Source of the DNA: Thermoplasmatales archaeon E-plasma
GTDB lineage: Archaea; Thermoplasmatota; Thermoplasmata; Thermoplasmatales; Thermoplasmataceae
Reading direction: 5' to 3'
Length of the DNA: 64,000 bases
NCBI GenBank assembly: GCA_000496135.1
Contig: KI542675.1
Location: 694,957-758,956 of the forward strand
Made by a program: the position numbers and the translations under genes
The notes under the pieces: model-generated
Databases searched by the model: none
Told to the model about the DNA's origin: nothing
Seen by the model: only the letters and a program-made list of their open reading frames with translations
Shown: positions 46,503-54,843 of the stretch, in pieces
Layout: every line of letters begins with the position of its first letter
Numbering within the stretch: position 1 is the stretch's first letter

Positions 46503-46536
46503 GATTGTCAGATTGTATTGATACTATTATGGTTAT

Positions 46537-47862
46537 TTATTTTTGGTTCTGGATCCAGACAGTCTTTTTGTTGGTAAATTCCAGCATTCCATATCGGGAC
46601 AATTCTCTGCCAACACCGCTCTTTTTCACTCCACCGAAAGGGAGCCTTGGATCAGAGGCTACTATTTTGTTAACAAATACCATTCCAGATTCTATACCTT
46701 CAATATAGGATTCAGCCTCTTCTGGATCGCCCCATATGGACGCCCCTAAACCAAATTCTATCTCGTTGGATATGTTCAGGGCTTCTTCACGGGTTCTGAA
46801 TTTTCTCAGCAATGCAATTGGTCCAAACACTTCCTCGTTGTAGGCTGTATTTAAATCTGCAATTGTTGGAGGGATCAAATTTCCATGACCCTTTCCATAG
46901 GAAGTTATCTTTCCCATAGATTTCAGCTGGTTAAGCTGTTCCCTTAAAATTTCGCTCTGTGAATCTGAGGAAACAGGCCCGAGATAGGTTTCTGGATCCA
47001 TCTGATTTCCCGTCTTGATTTTCATGAAAGCCTCTTCAAGCTCCTTTCTGAAATCATTATAAATACTATCATGAACAAGGAATCTTTTAGATGCAATACA
47101 GCTCTGACCGTTATTTTGGAGCCTGCCCATAGCTGCATTATGCGCTGCCACTTTTAGATCCGCAGATTTCAATACTATAAACGGGTCTGAACCACCAAGC
47201 TCAAGAACTACCTTTTTGATATTTTTTCCTGATTCAATGTATATCTCTCTCCCGACATTTGTAGATCCTGTAAAGGAAACACCATCGGAATATTTAATCA
47301 GGTCGAGAGCAGATGATCCCTTCACAATGACAGTCTTGAATTGAGGCGTATCAAATATTTCTTCTATTTTTTTGCTCGATCCCGATACAATGCTTGCGTG
47401 TTTCAGCACAATACTATTTCCAGCAAGCATTGCAGGTATTGCCGCCCTTGAAACCTGCCAGAGCGGATAATTCCATGGCATAATCAGAAATATAACGCCA
47501 AGGGGTTCGAAGCTAATATAGCTCTTGTTTGCCTCAGTTGGTATTATTTCATCAGAAAGAAAGTCATGGGCATTGGATACAAAATATTCTATCATCTTAA
47601 TTGTTTTATCAATCTCTGCAACACTCTGTTTTATAGATTTTCCCATTTCCTTTGACATAAGGTCTGCCAGTTCCAGCTTTCCCTTTGATAAATTCGGTAT
47701 TAGAACATCTTTCATGTATGAAATTCTGCTTTCCAAATTTTTTGACCATAACTTCTGCTCTTTCCGGGAGTTCTTAAAAATATCCCTGGCCTCATTTTCC
47801 CCTGTAATTTTTATTTTGCTTACAATTTTTCCATCATAGGGGTTTATCGTCTCCAATTCCAT
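46537..47862 (-). CDS. NAD(P)-dependent aldehyde dehydrogenase
   Basis: 441 residues of the succinate-semialdehyde dehydrogenase-like ALDH group. Cofactor-binding FLIMPWNYPLWQ, catalytic Glu in LELGGSDPFIV and nucleophile Cys in NNGQSCIASKRF are all present, with EVFGPIALL downstream. In Thermoplasmatales, enzymes of this group include the glyceraldehyde dehydrogenase of the non-phosphorylative Entner-Doudoroff pathway, which is a possible role. The protein is about 15-30 residues shorter than bacterial GabD at the N-terminus, with no sign of truncation. Confidence 0.9.
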   Translation of the reverse strand: MELETINPYDGKIVSKIKITGENEARDIFKNSRKEQKLWSKNLESRISYMKDVLIPNLSKGKLELADLMSKEMGKSIKQSVAEIDKTIKMIEYFVSNAHDFLSDEIIPTEANKSYISFEPLGVIFLIMPWNYPLWQVSRAAIPAMLAGNSIVLKHASIVSGSSKKIEEIFDTPQFKTVIVKGSSALDLIKYSDGVSFTGSTNVGREIYIESGKNIKKVVLELGGSDPFIVLKSADLKVAAHNAAMGRLQNNGQSCIASKRFLVHDSIYNDFRKELEEAFMKIKTGNQMDPETYLGPVSSDSQSEILREQLNQLKSMGKITSYGKGHGNLIPPTIADLNTAYNEEVFGPIALLRKFRTREEALNISNEIEFGLGASIWGDPEEAESYIEGIESGMVFVNKIVASDPRLPFGGVKKSGVGRELSRYGMLEFTNKKTVWIQNQK

Positions 47863-47928
47863 AGTTTATCATATTAATAAACAATAAATTGTTTTGCATA
47901 TGAAAAAAAATGTCATTTTTAAAAATCC

Positions 47929-49845
47929 CTATTTCTTTTTCCTGTAGTATAACCAGGTGACGGAAATCGCGGCTACAATAATGGCTGGTGTAATATACCC
48001 TATGAGCCTTCCATCTGGAACTCTCCCCAAAGGTTGGGATATGGGTGTGAAAGAGATATTTATAAGGAGGTTTGTGCCATTTATCAAAAACGATCCCGTT
48101 GCATTTGATGATATTGAATACCCTGAAACATTCTGAATCGAAAACATGTAACTTCCATTTGGTAGATAAAATTCTATGGTTGCATTGAAAACCGCAGTTT
48201 TAGAAGAAATATTATGTACTGAGACACCCCAGGTTATCCCCTGACTGAGTCCGCTGGAATTGAATGTAACTTTGTAGGAACTCATTGCAAAGAAAATTGT
48301 TGTGTTTGTGAAAGTGCTGCTGGCATCAACTGTTCCAACCCCGTTTGCTATGGGAATAGAAGCATAGTTGGATCCAACGGTGTAGTTATAGTCTCCATAG
48401 GGGAGGTATAAAACAATGGACTTCGCCGATGTGCTGTAATTTTTGCCGTTGATAAGTATATACCATATGAAGTTAGAAGGGGTATGATGAAGGGAGAAAT
48501 TTTCAAATATGGTGATTTTGCTGATTTCTAAATTTGCATTTTGCCCCTTTCCTATGGAAATATTTGAAGAATAAACCCTTCCTGAAGAATTATAAAGTTC
48601 ATATGACATCTCACTGGAAACATATGGAAGGGTAAGGTTCAATTTTCCGTACGAAAAATTGTAAGTGTTTCCGTTAAGAACCAGGCTTCCGTCCTGAAAT
48701 GGTACATACACATGAAGGAAGGACAAATTGGCCGCATTATATACCTGACCAAGCTTACCTGTACCATTTTGAATATGAACTGACAGTGGTAACGACGCCT
48801 CCTGAGGAAGCTCTGTTCCTACGACATTACAAATCCCTTCCGCTGTATCACTCCCAAAATTGTATGCATTGGAAATATACTGGTAATTCATCCCGTTCCA
48901 GTATTGCAGCTGTAGACTCACGTTAGAATAAACATCAGTTGTTTTCGTACCCCCGCCAGGTCCTCCCATTATGAGTTCTGCATCATAAAAACTATACCTG
49001 TCCGGCTCATACTGTTTGCCATCAACTAGGAAAAATGGTCCGGAAGTGATGTTTTTCGCAAAAAGAAAGATGGGTTTATCATAGGTTATCATACCATTCC
49101 CATCATTAAACATGAACTCAATTTCCGGGAGACCACTGGAAGAAGTGGTTGTGTTAATCTGAAGAGTCAGTTTTGCCGGATATGTTAGAGAAAACATGTG
49201 TTCATATACATAATAATAGAATTTTGTGGAAGAAGAATTTCCTATTGTACCTGAACCTGAAATTGTTGAATTATGCATATTAGCTGATGTTGATGACATA
49301 TTCCATATATTGTCCACCATATAGAAAGAATTATCAGATGTGTTAAAATCTGCCACATCCTGAACCCAATAGGCATACACATTGCCTCCATCTTTAAAGA
49401 AAAGGTTTACATTCAACTGAAATCCCATCTGGCTGCTGCTCTTGCCCAGACTTTGATTATATGTACTTAGATTGGTAAGAGAAATTGTGCCCATAAAGGA
49501 TGTTGTATTATAACTGTAAGGAACACCATTTGGACCAATACCAAAATCGGCGATTCCCATGGGAGCGGGTTCATTATTGTAAATTTCATTGGGGTTAACT
49601 GCCGTTTGTGCCCTGGTATTTACCGTCACATTACTTCCCCTGGTAGGCTTCAGATTACTCATTGAAGATTTTGAACCTGATACTCCCGAAAGGGAAATAT
49701 TATGCAAACCATTATGATCATAACTCAAATTTGATACGCTGGTTATAAGCAGTACCCCCACTATTAATAAAACAGGAACGATAATTACTGATAAATTCCT
49801 CCTTTTACCAGCATAATCTGAGATCGTTTTTTTTCTCATGAGCAC
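47929..49845 (-). CDS. Thermopsin-family (A5) protease-like surface protein
   Basis: About 638 residues from GTG 49845 or 636 from ATG 49839. An N-terminal anchor (about 17-37) is followed by a thermopsin domain (about 85-400) opening EPAPMGIADFGIGPNGVPYS and including YWVQDVADFN and IWNMSST. Two copies of the envelope repeat follow (W-x-V/I ... LPNGSYMFSI, about 440-610), then a C-terminal helix (about 614-632) with a KKK tail. Thermopsins are acid proteases of thermoacidophiles. Here membrane anchors at both ends suggest a cell-bound enzyme on the acidic side. Closely related to the next gene upstream, probably by tandem duplication. Confidence 0.85.
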   Translation of the reverse strand: MLMRKKTISDYAGKRRNLSVIIVPVLLIVGVLLITSVSNLSYDHNGLHNISLSGVSGSKSSMSNLKPTRGSNVTVNTRAQTAVNPNEIYNNEPAPMGIADFGIGPNGVPYSYNTTSFMGTISLTNLSTYNQSLGKSSSQMGFQLNVNLFFKDGGNVYAYWVQDVADFNTSDNSFYMVDNIWNMSSTSANMHNSTISGSGTIGNSSSTKFYYYVYEHMFSLTYPAKLTLQINTTTSSSGLPEIEFMFNDGNGMITYDKPIFLFAKNITSGPFFLVDGKQYEPDRYSFYDAELIMGGPGGGTKTTDVYSNVSLQLQYWNGMNYQYISNAYNFGSDTAEGICNVVGTELPQEASLPLSVHIQNGTGKLGQVYNAANLSFLHVYVPFQDGSLVLNGNTYNFSYGKLNLTLPYVSSEMSYELYNSSGRVYSSNISIGKGQNANLEISKITIFENFSLHHTPSNFIWYILINGKNYSTSAKSIVLYLPYGDYNYTVGSNYASIPIANGVGTVDASSTFTNTTIFFAMSSYKVTFNSSGLSQGITWGVSVHNISSKTAVFNATIEFYLPNGSYMFSIQNVSGYSISSNATGSFLINGTNLLINISFTPISQPLGRVPDGRLIGYITPAIIVAAISVTWLYYRKKK

Positions 49846-49870
49846 ATCTTATTGATTTCAAACTAAAATA

Positions 49871-49882
49871 CTTTTTATAAAG
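49871..49882 (-). promoter_or_regulatory. TATA box of first thermopsin gene
   Basis: On the minus strand CTTTATAAAAAG lies about 30 bp from GTG 49845 and 37 bp from ATG 49839, implying that each thermopsin gene has its own promoter. Confidence 0.5.
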
Positions 49883-49916
49883 TTTCTCTAAAGTTTTTAT
49901 GAAATTTAAATGATGT

Positions 49917-51809
49917 CTAAACCTGTTTTTTCCTGTAATACCAGTAGACAAACGAGGAAAGGGATATTCCTGTGATTAGTGCATAAAGGTACCAATATTG
50001 GAGTATGGAAAATTGATCTGCGTTAATTCTGGTAAACGATATATTGAAGGCATATCCTGTGCCATCAATTTGCAGGGAGACAGACGAATTTGATACCACA
50101 TTATAACCATGAACATTTCCAACTTTGAAGGTAAAAGTTCCGTTTGGCAAATAGATCTGAATTGAATCAGGAAAAGTGCCATAATATGTATCAATACCTT
50201 TAACGGATACCCGCCAGGAAGTTCCTCCGGTCAATCCAGCGGGATGAAAGATCAATTCATAGGCTTCTTCAAAGAAATAGAGATTTATCGTCTGACTGGT
50301 ACCATTCAAAACGAGGGTTCCATTCTTATTATAAAACGGGACCATTTCATGATTATAGGAAACTGAATAACTATAATTTCCTGAAGGCAAACAGAAACTC
50401 AATGATTTAGAACTTGTATTGTATAAAGTTCCATTGATATCCAGACTCCAGTTTAAGTTATCATTTGATCTTGAAGGGGGAAGAATTTCTCTAAATGATA
50501 TATTGGTTAAAATAAGACATTTATATTCTCCGGGACTTAAAGAAATGTTTGCAGCATAAACAATTTTGTTCTGGTTCATAATTTTCAAATGTTGTAATCC
50601 TGCCATATATGGTAATGTGACATTAAGCTGACCCATGGTGAAATTAAAATATTTATTGTTCAGTTCCATTGAACCCTTTTGGAATGGAACCCGTAAATGG
50701 AGAAATGAAAGATTGGCTGAATTATAAATTTGACCAAGAGAGCCGTTCCCCTGAACCATTTTGCTTCCTATGAAATCACTGTTTAAATTCTCATAGGATG
50801 ATGCAATTACGTTGGATGAACTCTCTGCAGTATTTGCACCAAAATTGTATGCATTGGATATGTACTGATAATTCCACCCATTCCAGTACTGGAGTTGCAT
50901 GCTGATATTGGCAGAATGAACATAAATATCGTCCCCTGCACATGGCCCCCCCATTATGAGGCTGGCATCATAAAAAGTCTGGTTAGATATGGCATACTGG
51001 GACCCATCCACTCTAAATACAGGATTATTTACTTCACTGGTAAAGACAAATATGGGCTGGTCATATGTGACAAATCCATTTCCAAGATTGTACATTAAAT
51101 CGAGCTCAGGAACCCCGCCTTTACAGGTTGTGACATTTGTCTGGAGGGTAAGATTGGATGATGTATTTATTTCAACAGTAACCGGGGCTTCAAATGCATA
51201 AAAACTCGCTAAAAAACCATTGATTACTCCGCCATTACCTAGTACTGTATCGGATGGCATGTTATAGATCGAACCTGTGAAATTCCATATATTGTCAATA
51301 AAAGTCATGGCATGGTTCATGGTGTTTATTTTTACTGCGTTTTGAACCCAGAATGAGTAGGTATTACATCCTGATTTGAAATACAGAACCACATTCAATT
51401 GAAATCCAAGGCAGCTTGAATTACCCCGTAATCCAGTGTTTGTCACATTCAAATCGCTCATGGATATTGTACCCCTGAAGGAGGTTGTGTTATAGCAGTA
51501 AGGAACTCCGTCTGGACCTATACCAAAGTCAGTTATTCCCATAGGTGCCGGTTCGCTGTTATAATGCTTAAATGGATTTACCACTGAACCTGAATATCTG
51601 GAATTTTCTCCCAAGGCAGCGGGAATGTGGTTTCCTGACACACGATCATATGTGAAGGGCAGGTTGTTCTGAGAGTTGCTGGATACAGAAATAGTTAAAT
51701 TATTTAGCCCAGGCGGTATAGAGTGAATAACGAGAAGGAATATTACCAATATTAAGACGGGAATGTAAATGAGTCTGTGATATCTTTCATGTATGAGATA
51801 AGCTTTCAT
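49917..51809 (-). CDS. Thermopsin-family (A5) protease-like surface protein, paralogue
   Basis: 630 residues from ATG 51809; the upstream ATG at 51851 would lie within the promoter. The layout is the same as its neighbour: anchor (about 11-32), thermopsin domain starting near SEPAPMGITDFGIGPDGVPY, two envelope repeats ending LPNGTFTFKV, a terminal helix and YYRKKQ. It differs in several Cys in the thermopsin domain (YCYN, SSCLGF, SGCNTY, TTCKGG, GGPCAG) where the neighbour has Ser, Gly or other residues, so this copy may be disulfide-stabilised. Confidence 0.85.
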   Translation of the reverse strand: MKAYLIHERYHRLIYIPVLILVIFLLVIHSIPPGLNNLTISVSSNSQNNLPFTYDRVSGNHIPAALGENSRYSGSVVNPFKHYNSEPAPMGITDFGIGPDGVPYCYNTTSFRGTISMSDLNVTNTGLRGNSSCLGFQLNVVLYFKSGCNTYSFWVQNAVKINTMNHAMTFIDNIWNFTGSIYNMPSDTVLGNGGVINGFLASFYAFEAPVTVEINTSSNLTLQTNVTTCKGGVPELDLMYNLGNGFVTYDQPIFVFTSEVNNPVFRVDGSQYAISNQTFYDASLIMGGPCAGDDIYVHSANISMQLQYWNGWNYQYISNAYNFGANTAESSSNVIASSYENLNSDFIGSKMVQGNGSLGQIYNSANLSFLHLRVPFQKGSMELNNKYFNFTMGQLNVTLPYMAGLQHLKIMNQNKIVYAANISLSPGEYKCLILTNISFREILPPSRSNDNLNWSLDINGTLYNTSSKSLSFCLPSGNYSYSVSYNHEMVPFYNKNGTLVLNGTSQTINLYFFEEAYELIFHPAGLTGGTSWRVSVKGIDTYYGTFPDSIQIYLPNGTFTFKVGNVHGYNVVSNSSVSLQIDGTGYAFNISFTRINADQFSILQYWYLYALITGISLSSFVYWYYRKKQV

Positions 51810-51829
51810 TAACCGCCCGTAAGTATTAG

Positions 51830-51845
51830 TATACTTATAAAAATT
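51830..51845 (-). promoter_or_regulatory. TATA box of second thermopsin gene
   Basis: Minus-strand TTTTTATAAGTATA is centred about 28 bp from ATG 51809. This fits a leaderless transcript and argues against the upstream in-frame ATG. Confidence 0.55.
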
Positions 51846-52002
51846 CGCCAAAACTTATTATTAATTTGAATAAAAATTTCAATTTGTTATAAAATCGGAA
51901 TCAACTTTCTTTCTTTCCCGGAAAATTTATAACATCGAAAGATTCTCGCCTTTTTATTGTTTATGAGAACGATATTAACTACCAGGGCAATCACAAACAG
52001 AA

Positions 52003-52344
52003 TCAGTAATTCACTGTTATTTCGTCCTTATTTTCCAATACGGTGAAAATTCTCAGATTGTCGCTGTCATGGTAATCTTTCATACTGTCAGGTATTGGGT
52101 TATGAATGATCTCTCCTGTTTCAAGGGAAAAAGTGATTTTATGGCTTGGGCATGTTATGCAAGCCCCCGGTTTCAATCGTCCCATAAAAATTGGGCCTTT
52201 TCTGTGAGGACACTTTGATTCGTATGCAAAATATTTGCCTTCCCAATGGGCAACTGTTAGATCCTCATCGGTCATTTCAAATCGTTTCTTTTCTCCATCC
52301 CTCAGAGAATCTTTTAAAAGTTTAACCTGCCCCAGAAAGATCAA
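52003..52344 (-). CDS. Rieske-type [2Fe-2S] ferredoxin
   Basis: A 113-residue soluble Rieske protein. Ligands are Cys45-x-His47 in CPHRKG and Cys65-x2-His68 in CPSHK, so one 2Fe-2S cluster. The extra cysteines of cytochrome bc-type Rieske proteins are missing, indicating an oxygenase/nitrite-reductase-like ferredoxin. It starts at TTG, overlapping the thioredoxin reductase stop by 4 bp (TTGA), and is the third gene of a redox operon, which suggests electron exchange with that flavoprotein. Confidence 0.9.
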   Translation of the reverse strand: MIFLGQVKLLKDSLRDGEKKRFEMTDEDLTVAHWEGKYFAYESKCPHRKGPIFMGRLKPGACITCPSHKITFSLETGEIIHNPIPDSMKDYHDSDNLRIFTVLENKDEITVNY

Positions 52345-53303
52345 CTCTTCTTTGAATCAATAAATTTCCAGTCGGATTTAAGCGAACCTTTACCCCTCTT
52401 CTTATGAATATAGTTAATACACGAAAGAGCTGCCACAGATCCCTGACCTGCTGATATTACAGCCTGTTTATAGGGTATATTTGTGACGTCACCGCATGCA
52501 TAAATTCCAGGATGACTGGTTGCACAGAACTGATCTACGATTACTTCACCTGAAGCATTTAAATTGACCAGGTCCTTTATGAAACCTGTCTTTGCCACAT
52601 AACCCATCTCAACAAAAACAGCTTCTATCTTCAATTTTTCCTGAGCACCTGTTTTTTGATTTTTAAGTAATAATCCCTCAACATTCCTTTCCCCAAAAAT
52701 TTCCAAAATCTCATTTTCTGTTAAGAAAACTACGTTCTCATGGGCTTTAACTTCACTGATCATTTCTTCACTTCCAGAAATCCTTGAACCTTTCTGGACA
52801 ACGTATACCCTTGATGCAACAGTGCTCAAATATAAGGCTGCCTGTAAAGCATGATCTCCAGCACCTGCCACAGCAACCTCCTTATTCTTATACAGGGGGC
52901 CGTCACATATGGAGCAATAGGACACGCCAAGACCCTTAAGTTTCTCTTCACCTTTTACATTAAGATCCCTCGGGGTCTTCCCAAAAGCAAGTATGAGACC
53001 CTCGCTTTCAAATTCTCCTGAAAACGTTTTAATTTTGAATAAATTTCCATCACTGGAGATATTTGTGACCTCGTCATAGACGTATCTTACCCCATATAAT
53101 GAGGCCTGTTCCTGAAATTTTGATGCTAAATCAAATCCAGATATGGAATTAAATCCAGGGTAGTTTTGAATATCAGTGGTTAATAAGCCCTGTCCACCAA
53201 TATCCTTCGTTATCAGCAGAGTATTCATTCCCTGTCGGGCAGAATAAATGGCGGCAGTTAATCCTGCAAAAGCTCCCCCTATTATTATTACATCATTTTC
53301 CAT
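52341..53303 (-). CDS. trxB: Thioredoxin reductase
   Basis: A 320-residue FAD/pyridine-nucleotide flavoprotein with redox pair Cys130-x-x-Cys133 in SYCSICDGP. The FAD motif reads IIIGGAFAGLTAA (residues 6-18), with Phe-Ala where GxGPAG is usual. The nucleotide motif is VAGAGDHALQAA and the second FAD motif YACGDV. The nucleotide-binding Arg residues typical of NADPH enzymes are not obvious (VVQKGSRI), so NADH or another donor is possible; some Thermoplasma reductases do not use NADPH. The thioredoxin gene ends 1 bp upstream. Confidence 0.9.
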   Translation of the reverse strand: MENDVIIIGGAFAGLTAAIYSARQGMNTLLITKDIGGQGLLTTDIQNYPGFNSISGFDLASKFQEQASLYGVRYVYDEVTNISSDGNLFKIKTFSGEFESEGLILAFGKTPRDLNVKGEEKLKGLGVSYCSICDGPLYKNKEVAVAGAGDHALQAALYLSTVASRVYVVQKGSRISGSEEMISEVKAHENVVFLTENEILEIFGERNVEGLLLKNQKTGAQEKLKIEAVFVEMGYVAKTGFIKDLVNLNASGEVIVDQFCATSHPGIYACGDVTNIPYKQAVISAGQGSVAALSCINYIHKKRGKGSLKSDWKFIDSKKS

Positions 53304-53304
53304 A

Positions 53305-53706
53305 CTAATTCAGGAGTTTTTTTATTCTTGCATCCAGCATTGGTTTTGGAACTGCGCCTATGCTCATATCAACCATCTTTCCGTTTTTGAACATGAGCAC
53401 TGTAGGTATGCTTCTTATATTAAACTCCGCTGAAACGTTAGGATTCTCATCCACATTCAATTTCCCGAATGTTACCTTACCTGAATAATCCTTTGCCAGT
53501 TCTTCTATTACAGGGGAAAGATATCTGCAGGGTCCGCACCATGCGGCCCAGAAATCTACCACAAGGATCTTCTCACTGGCAACGCTCTGCATAAAATTTT
53601 CATCACTCAATTCTATCGGTTTCACATTTTTCACCTTTTGCGACATAATATCTTTAAGCAAATTCTGCCTGATAGCTTCAATGTTGTTATCTTCACTTTC
53701 TATCAT
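53305..53706 (-). CDS. trxA: Thioredoxin
   Basis: 133 residues from ATG 53706, behind GGTGG; a TTG at 53781 would add 25 residues but lies too close to the TATA box. The thioredoxin fold carries WCGPC (Cys57, Cys60) in VDFWAAWCGPCR and the cis-Pro in RSIPTVLMFKNG. An N-terminal helical extension of about 40 residues is unusual. First gene of the trx-trxR-Rieske operon; likely reductant for ribonucleotide reductase and the GAF-type sulfoxide reductase in this window. Confidence 0.9.
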   Translation of the reverse strand: MIESEDNNIEAIRQNLLKDIMSQKVKNVKPIELSDENFMQSVASEKILVVDFWAAWCGPCRYLSPVIEELAKDYSGKVTFGKLNVDENPNVSAEFNIRSIPTVLMFKNGKMVDMSIGAVPKPMLDARIKKLLN

Positions 53707-53781
53707 TCTGTCCACCAGGATATTACCATATGTAATCACTTTCTGATTTAATAGTTTTATGGTATTGCTAATACCATGCAA

Positions 53782-53812
53782 AACTATAAATTATTTTAAA
53801 CGATTATGAATT
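53782..53812. promoter_or_regulatory. Bidirectional promoter: thioredoxin operon and HTH gene
   Basis: TATAAATTATTTTAA (53785-53799) reads as a TATA box on both strands. It is about 21 bp from ATG 53813 on the plus strand and well placed for a start site near 53765 on the minus strand. One shared element means a factor bound here would affect both genes. Confidence 0.45.
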
Positions 53813-54209
53813 ATGGCAAATGCCAATTCGCTTTACAAGATATCTCTGAAGAGCGCATGTTGTGACGATCTCCTTACATGCCTTTTTATGCTGAGTCAAA
53901 CGGATGTTCTGCTATTCAACTGTATGGTCTTTAACAAGGGAATATACCCTTGAAGAGCTTGCTCACTTATCAGGTAAGGATAAAACCACTGTATTTAGAT
54001 CCATGCAGAAATTAACAAGTATCGGTGTAGTAATAAAGAATTCAAGAACAATACCTAGAGGGGGTTATTATCACACATATAATCTCAGCGATATTGAAAA
54101 TATAAAAAAGATTTCAATGGAACGTATAAACTCTACACACGAGGGGTTTCTTCAACTCCTGGATCAGCTTGTTTCAGATATAAACGCAAGGATAAATCCT
54201 GAAATCTGA
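53813..54209 (+). CDS. TrmB/ArsR-like winged-helix regulator, frameshifted
   Basis: From ATG 53813 the frame reads KISLKSACCDDLLTCLFMLSQTDVLLFNCMV, the N-terminus of an archaeal winged-helix family, and stops at 53951. Shifting by +1 within AAGGGAATATA (about 53938-53945) continues as EYTLEELAHLSGKDKTTVFRSMQKL and GGYYHTYNL to 54209, completing a 131-residue protein. The recognition-helix region is in the second part. Dropping one G from the GGG run restores the frame, so this may be an assembly error, a mutation or slippage. The CC pair near residue 16 could sense redox or metal. Divergence from the thioredoxin operon makes it a candidate regulator. Confidence 0.7.
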
Positions 54210-54581
54210 TTATTTTATCATTATAATAAAGCCCGCAACGAGACCAAAGAGTGTTCCAATTAGAAACCCTCCTCCTCCTATAAGGGCCACAATACTGAGA
54301 ATCATTATAATTATCCCATTGACAGCGTGTTCCTTCCTGCTCCTTCTCATTCTTTCTGTAATACTCAAAATTGTAGAGCCACACAGCAATGCAACTATGG
54401 AAACTATTATACCAATAAGCCCTGTTAATGCAACCAGTCCAAATGAAACACTATGAATGGCAGCAAAAGTAGTTCCGACAATTATGGCAATTAAATCAAT
54501 AAAAGCATTTAAAACTATAAAAATTGCAGCTAACAAAGCCAGCAAGTAAGTTATATCTCCTGCGGCACCTCTTGAAGTCAT
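54210..54581 (-). CDS. Small four-helix membrane protein
   Basis: 123 residues with four predicted membrane segments (about 10-32, 42-68, 86-103 and 104-121), a basic loop (ERMRRSRKEH) between helices two and three, and a Gly-rich IGGGGFLIG turn. It resembles DUF4064-like proteins of unknown function. It abuts the converging regulator gene with no gap. A further in-frame ORF upstream (54578-54769) lacks support. Confidence 0.65.
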   Translation of the reverse strand: MTSRGAAGDITYLLALLAAIFIVLNAFIDLIAIIVGTTFAAIHSVSFGLVALTGLIGIIVSIVALLCGSTILSITERMRRSRKEHAVNGIIIMILSIVALIGGGGFLIGTLFGLVAGFIIMIK

Positions 54582-54791
54582 TTTACTGAATTAACTTTTA
54601 GTTTAAAATAGTTGACATTCCCATAGGTAAAAATATAGTTAATTAAGTGAATGATTATGAAGAGACATGTTTTCAAAATAGCATTTTCCATTAATTTACT
54701 ATATTTTATTAACAGATGTTTCCTGATCAATTCCTTAGAGGCAACATCTACATAACACTTATAAGGCAAAATGATCTCACCATTTGGCTAT

Positions 54792-54828
54792 GATGTCAGC
54801 CTTTAAACGCGAAAAAGCTGATGACATC
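54792..54828. repeat. Imperfect inverted repeat before the Ehr operon
   Basis: GATGTCAGC (54792-54800) and GCTGATGACATC (54817-54828) can pair around a 16-nt loop with a three-base bulge, ending 15 bp before the ATG at 54844. It could be an operator or an mRNA hairpin; nothing shows which. Confidence 0.4.
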
Positions 54829-54843
54829 TGTTAGGGTGTAAAT

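Noticed and set aside
54578-54769. 63-residue ORF upstream of the small membrane protein
   Set aside because: AT-rich composition, no clear start signal and no recognisable sequence.
54790-54830. C/D box guide RNA upstream of the Ehr operon (TGATGA and CTGA-like boxes)
   Set aside because: The D' and C' boxes would overlap and the first C box is imperfect; an inverted repeat is the safer description.
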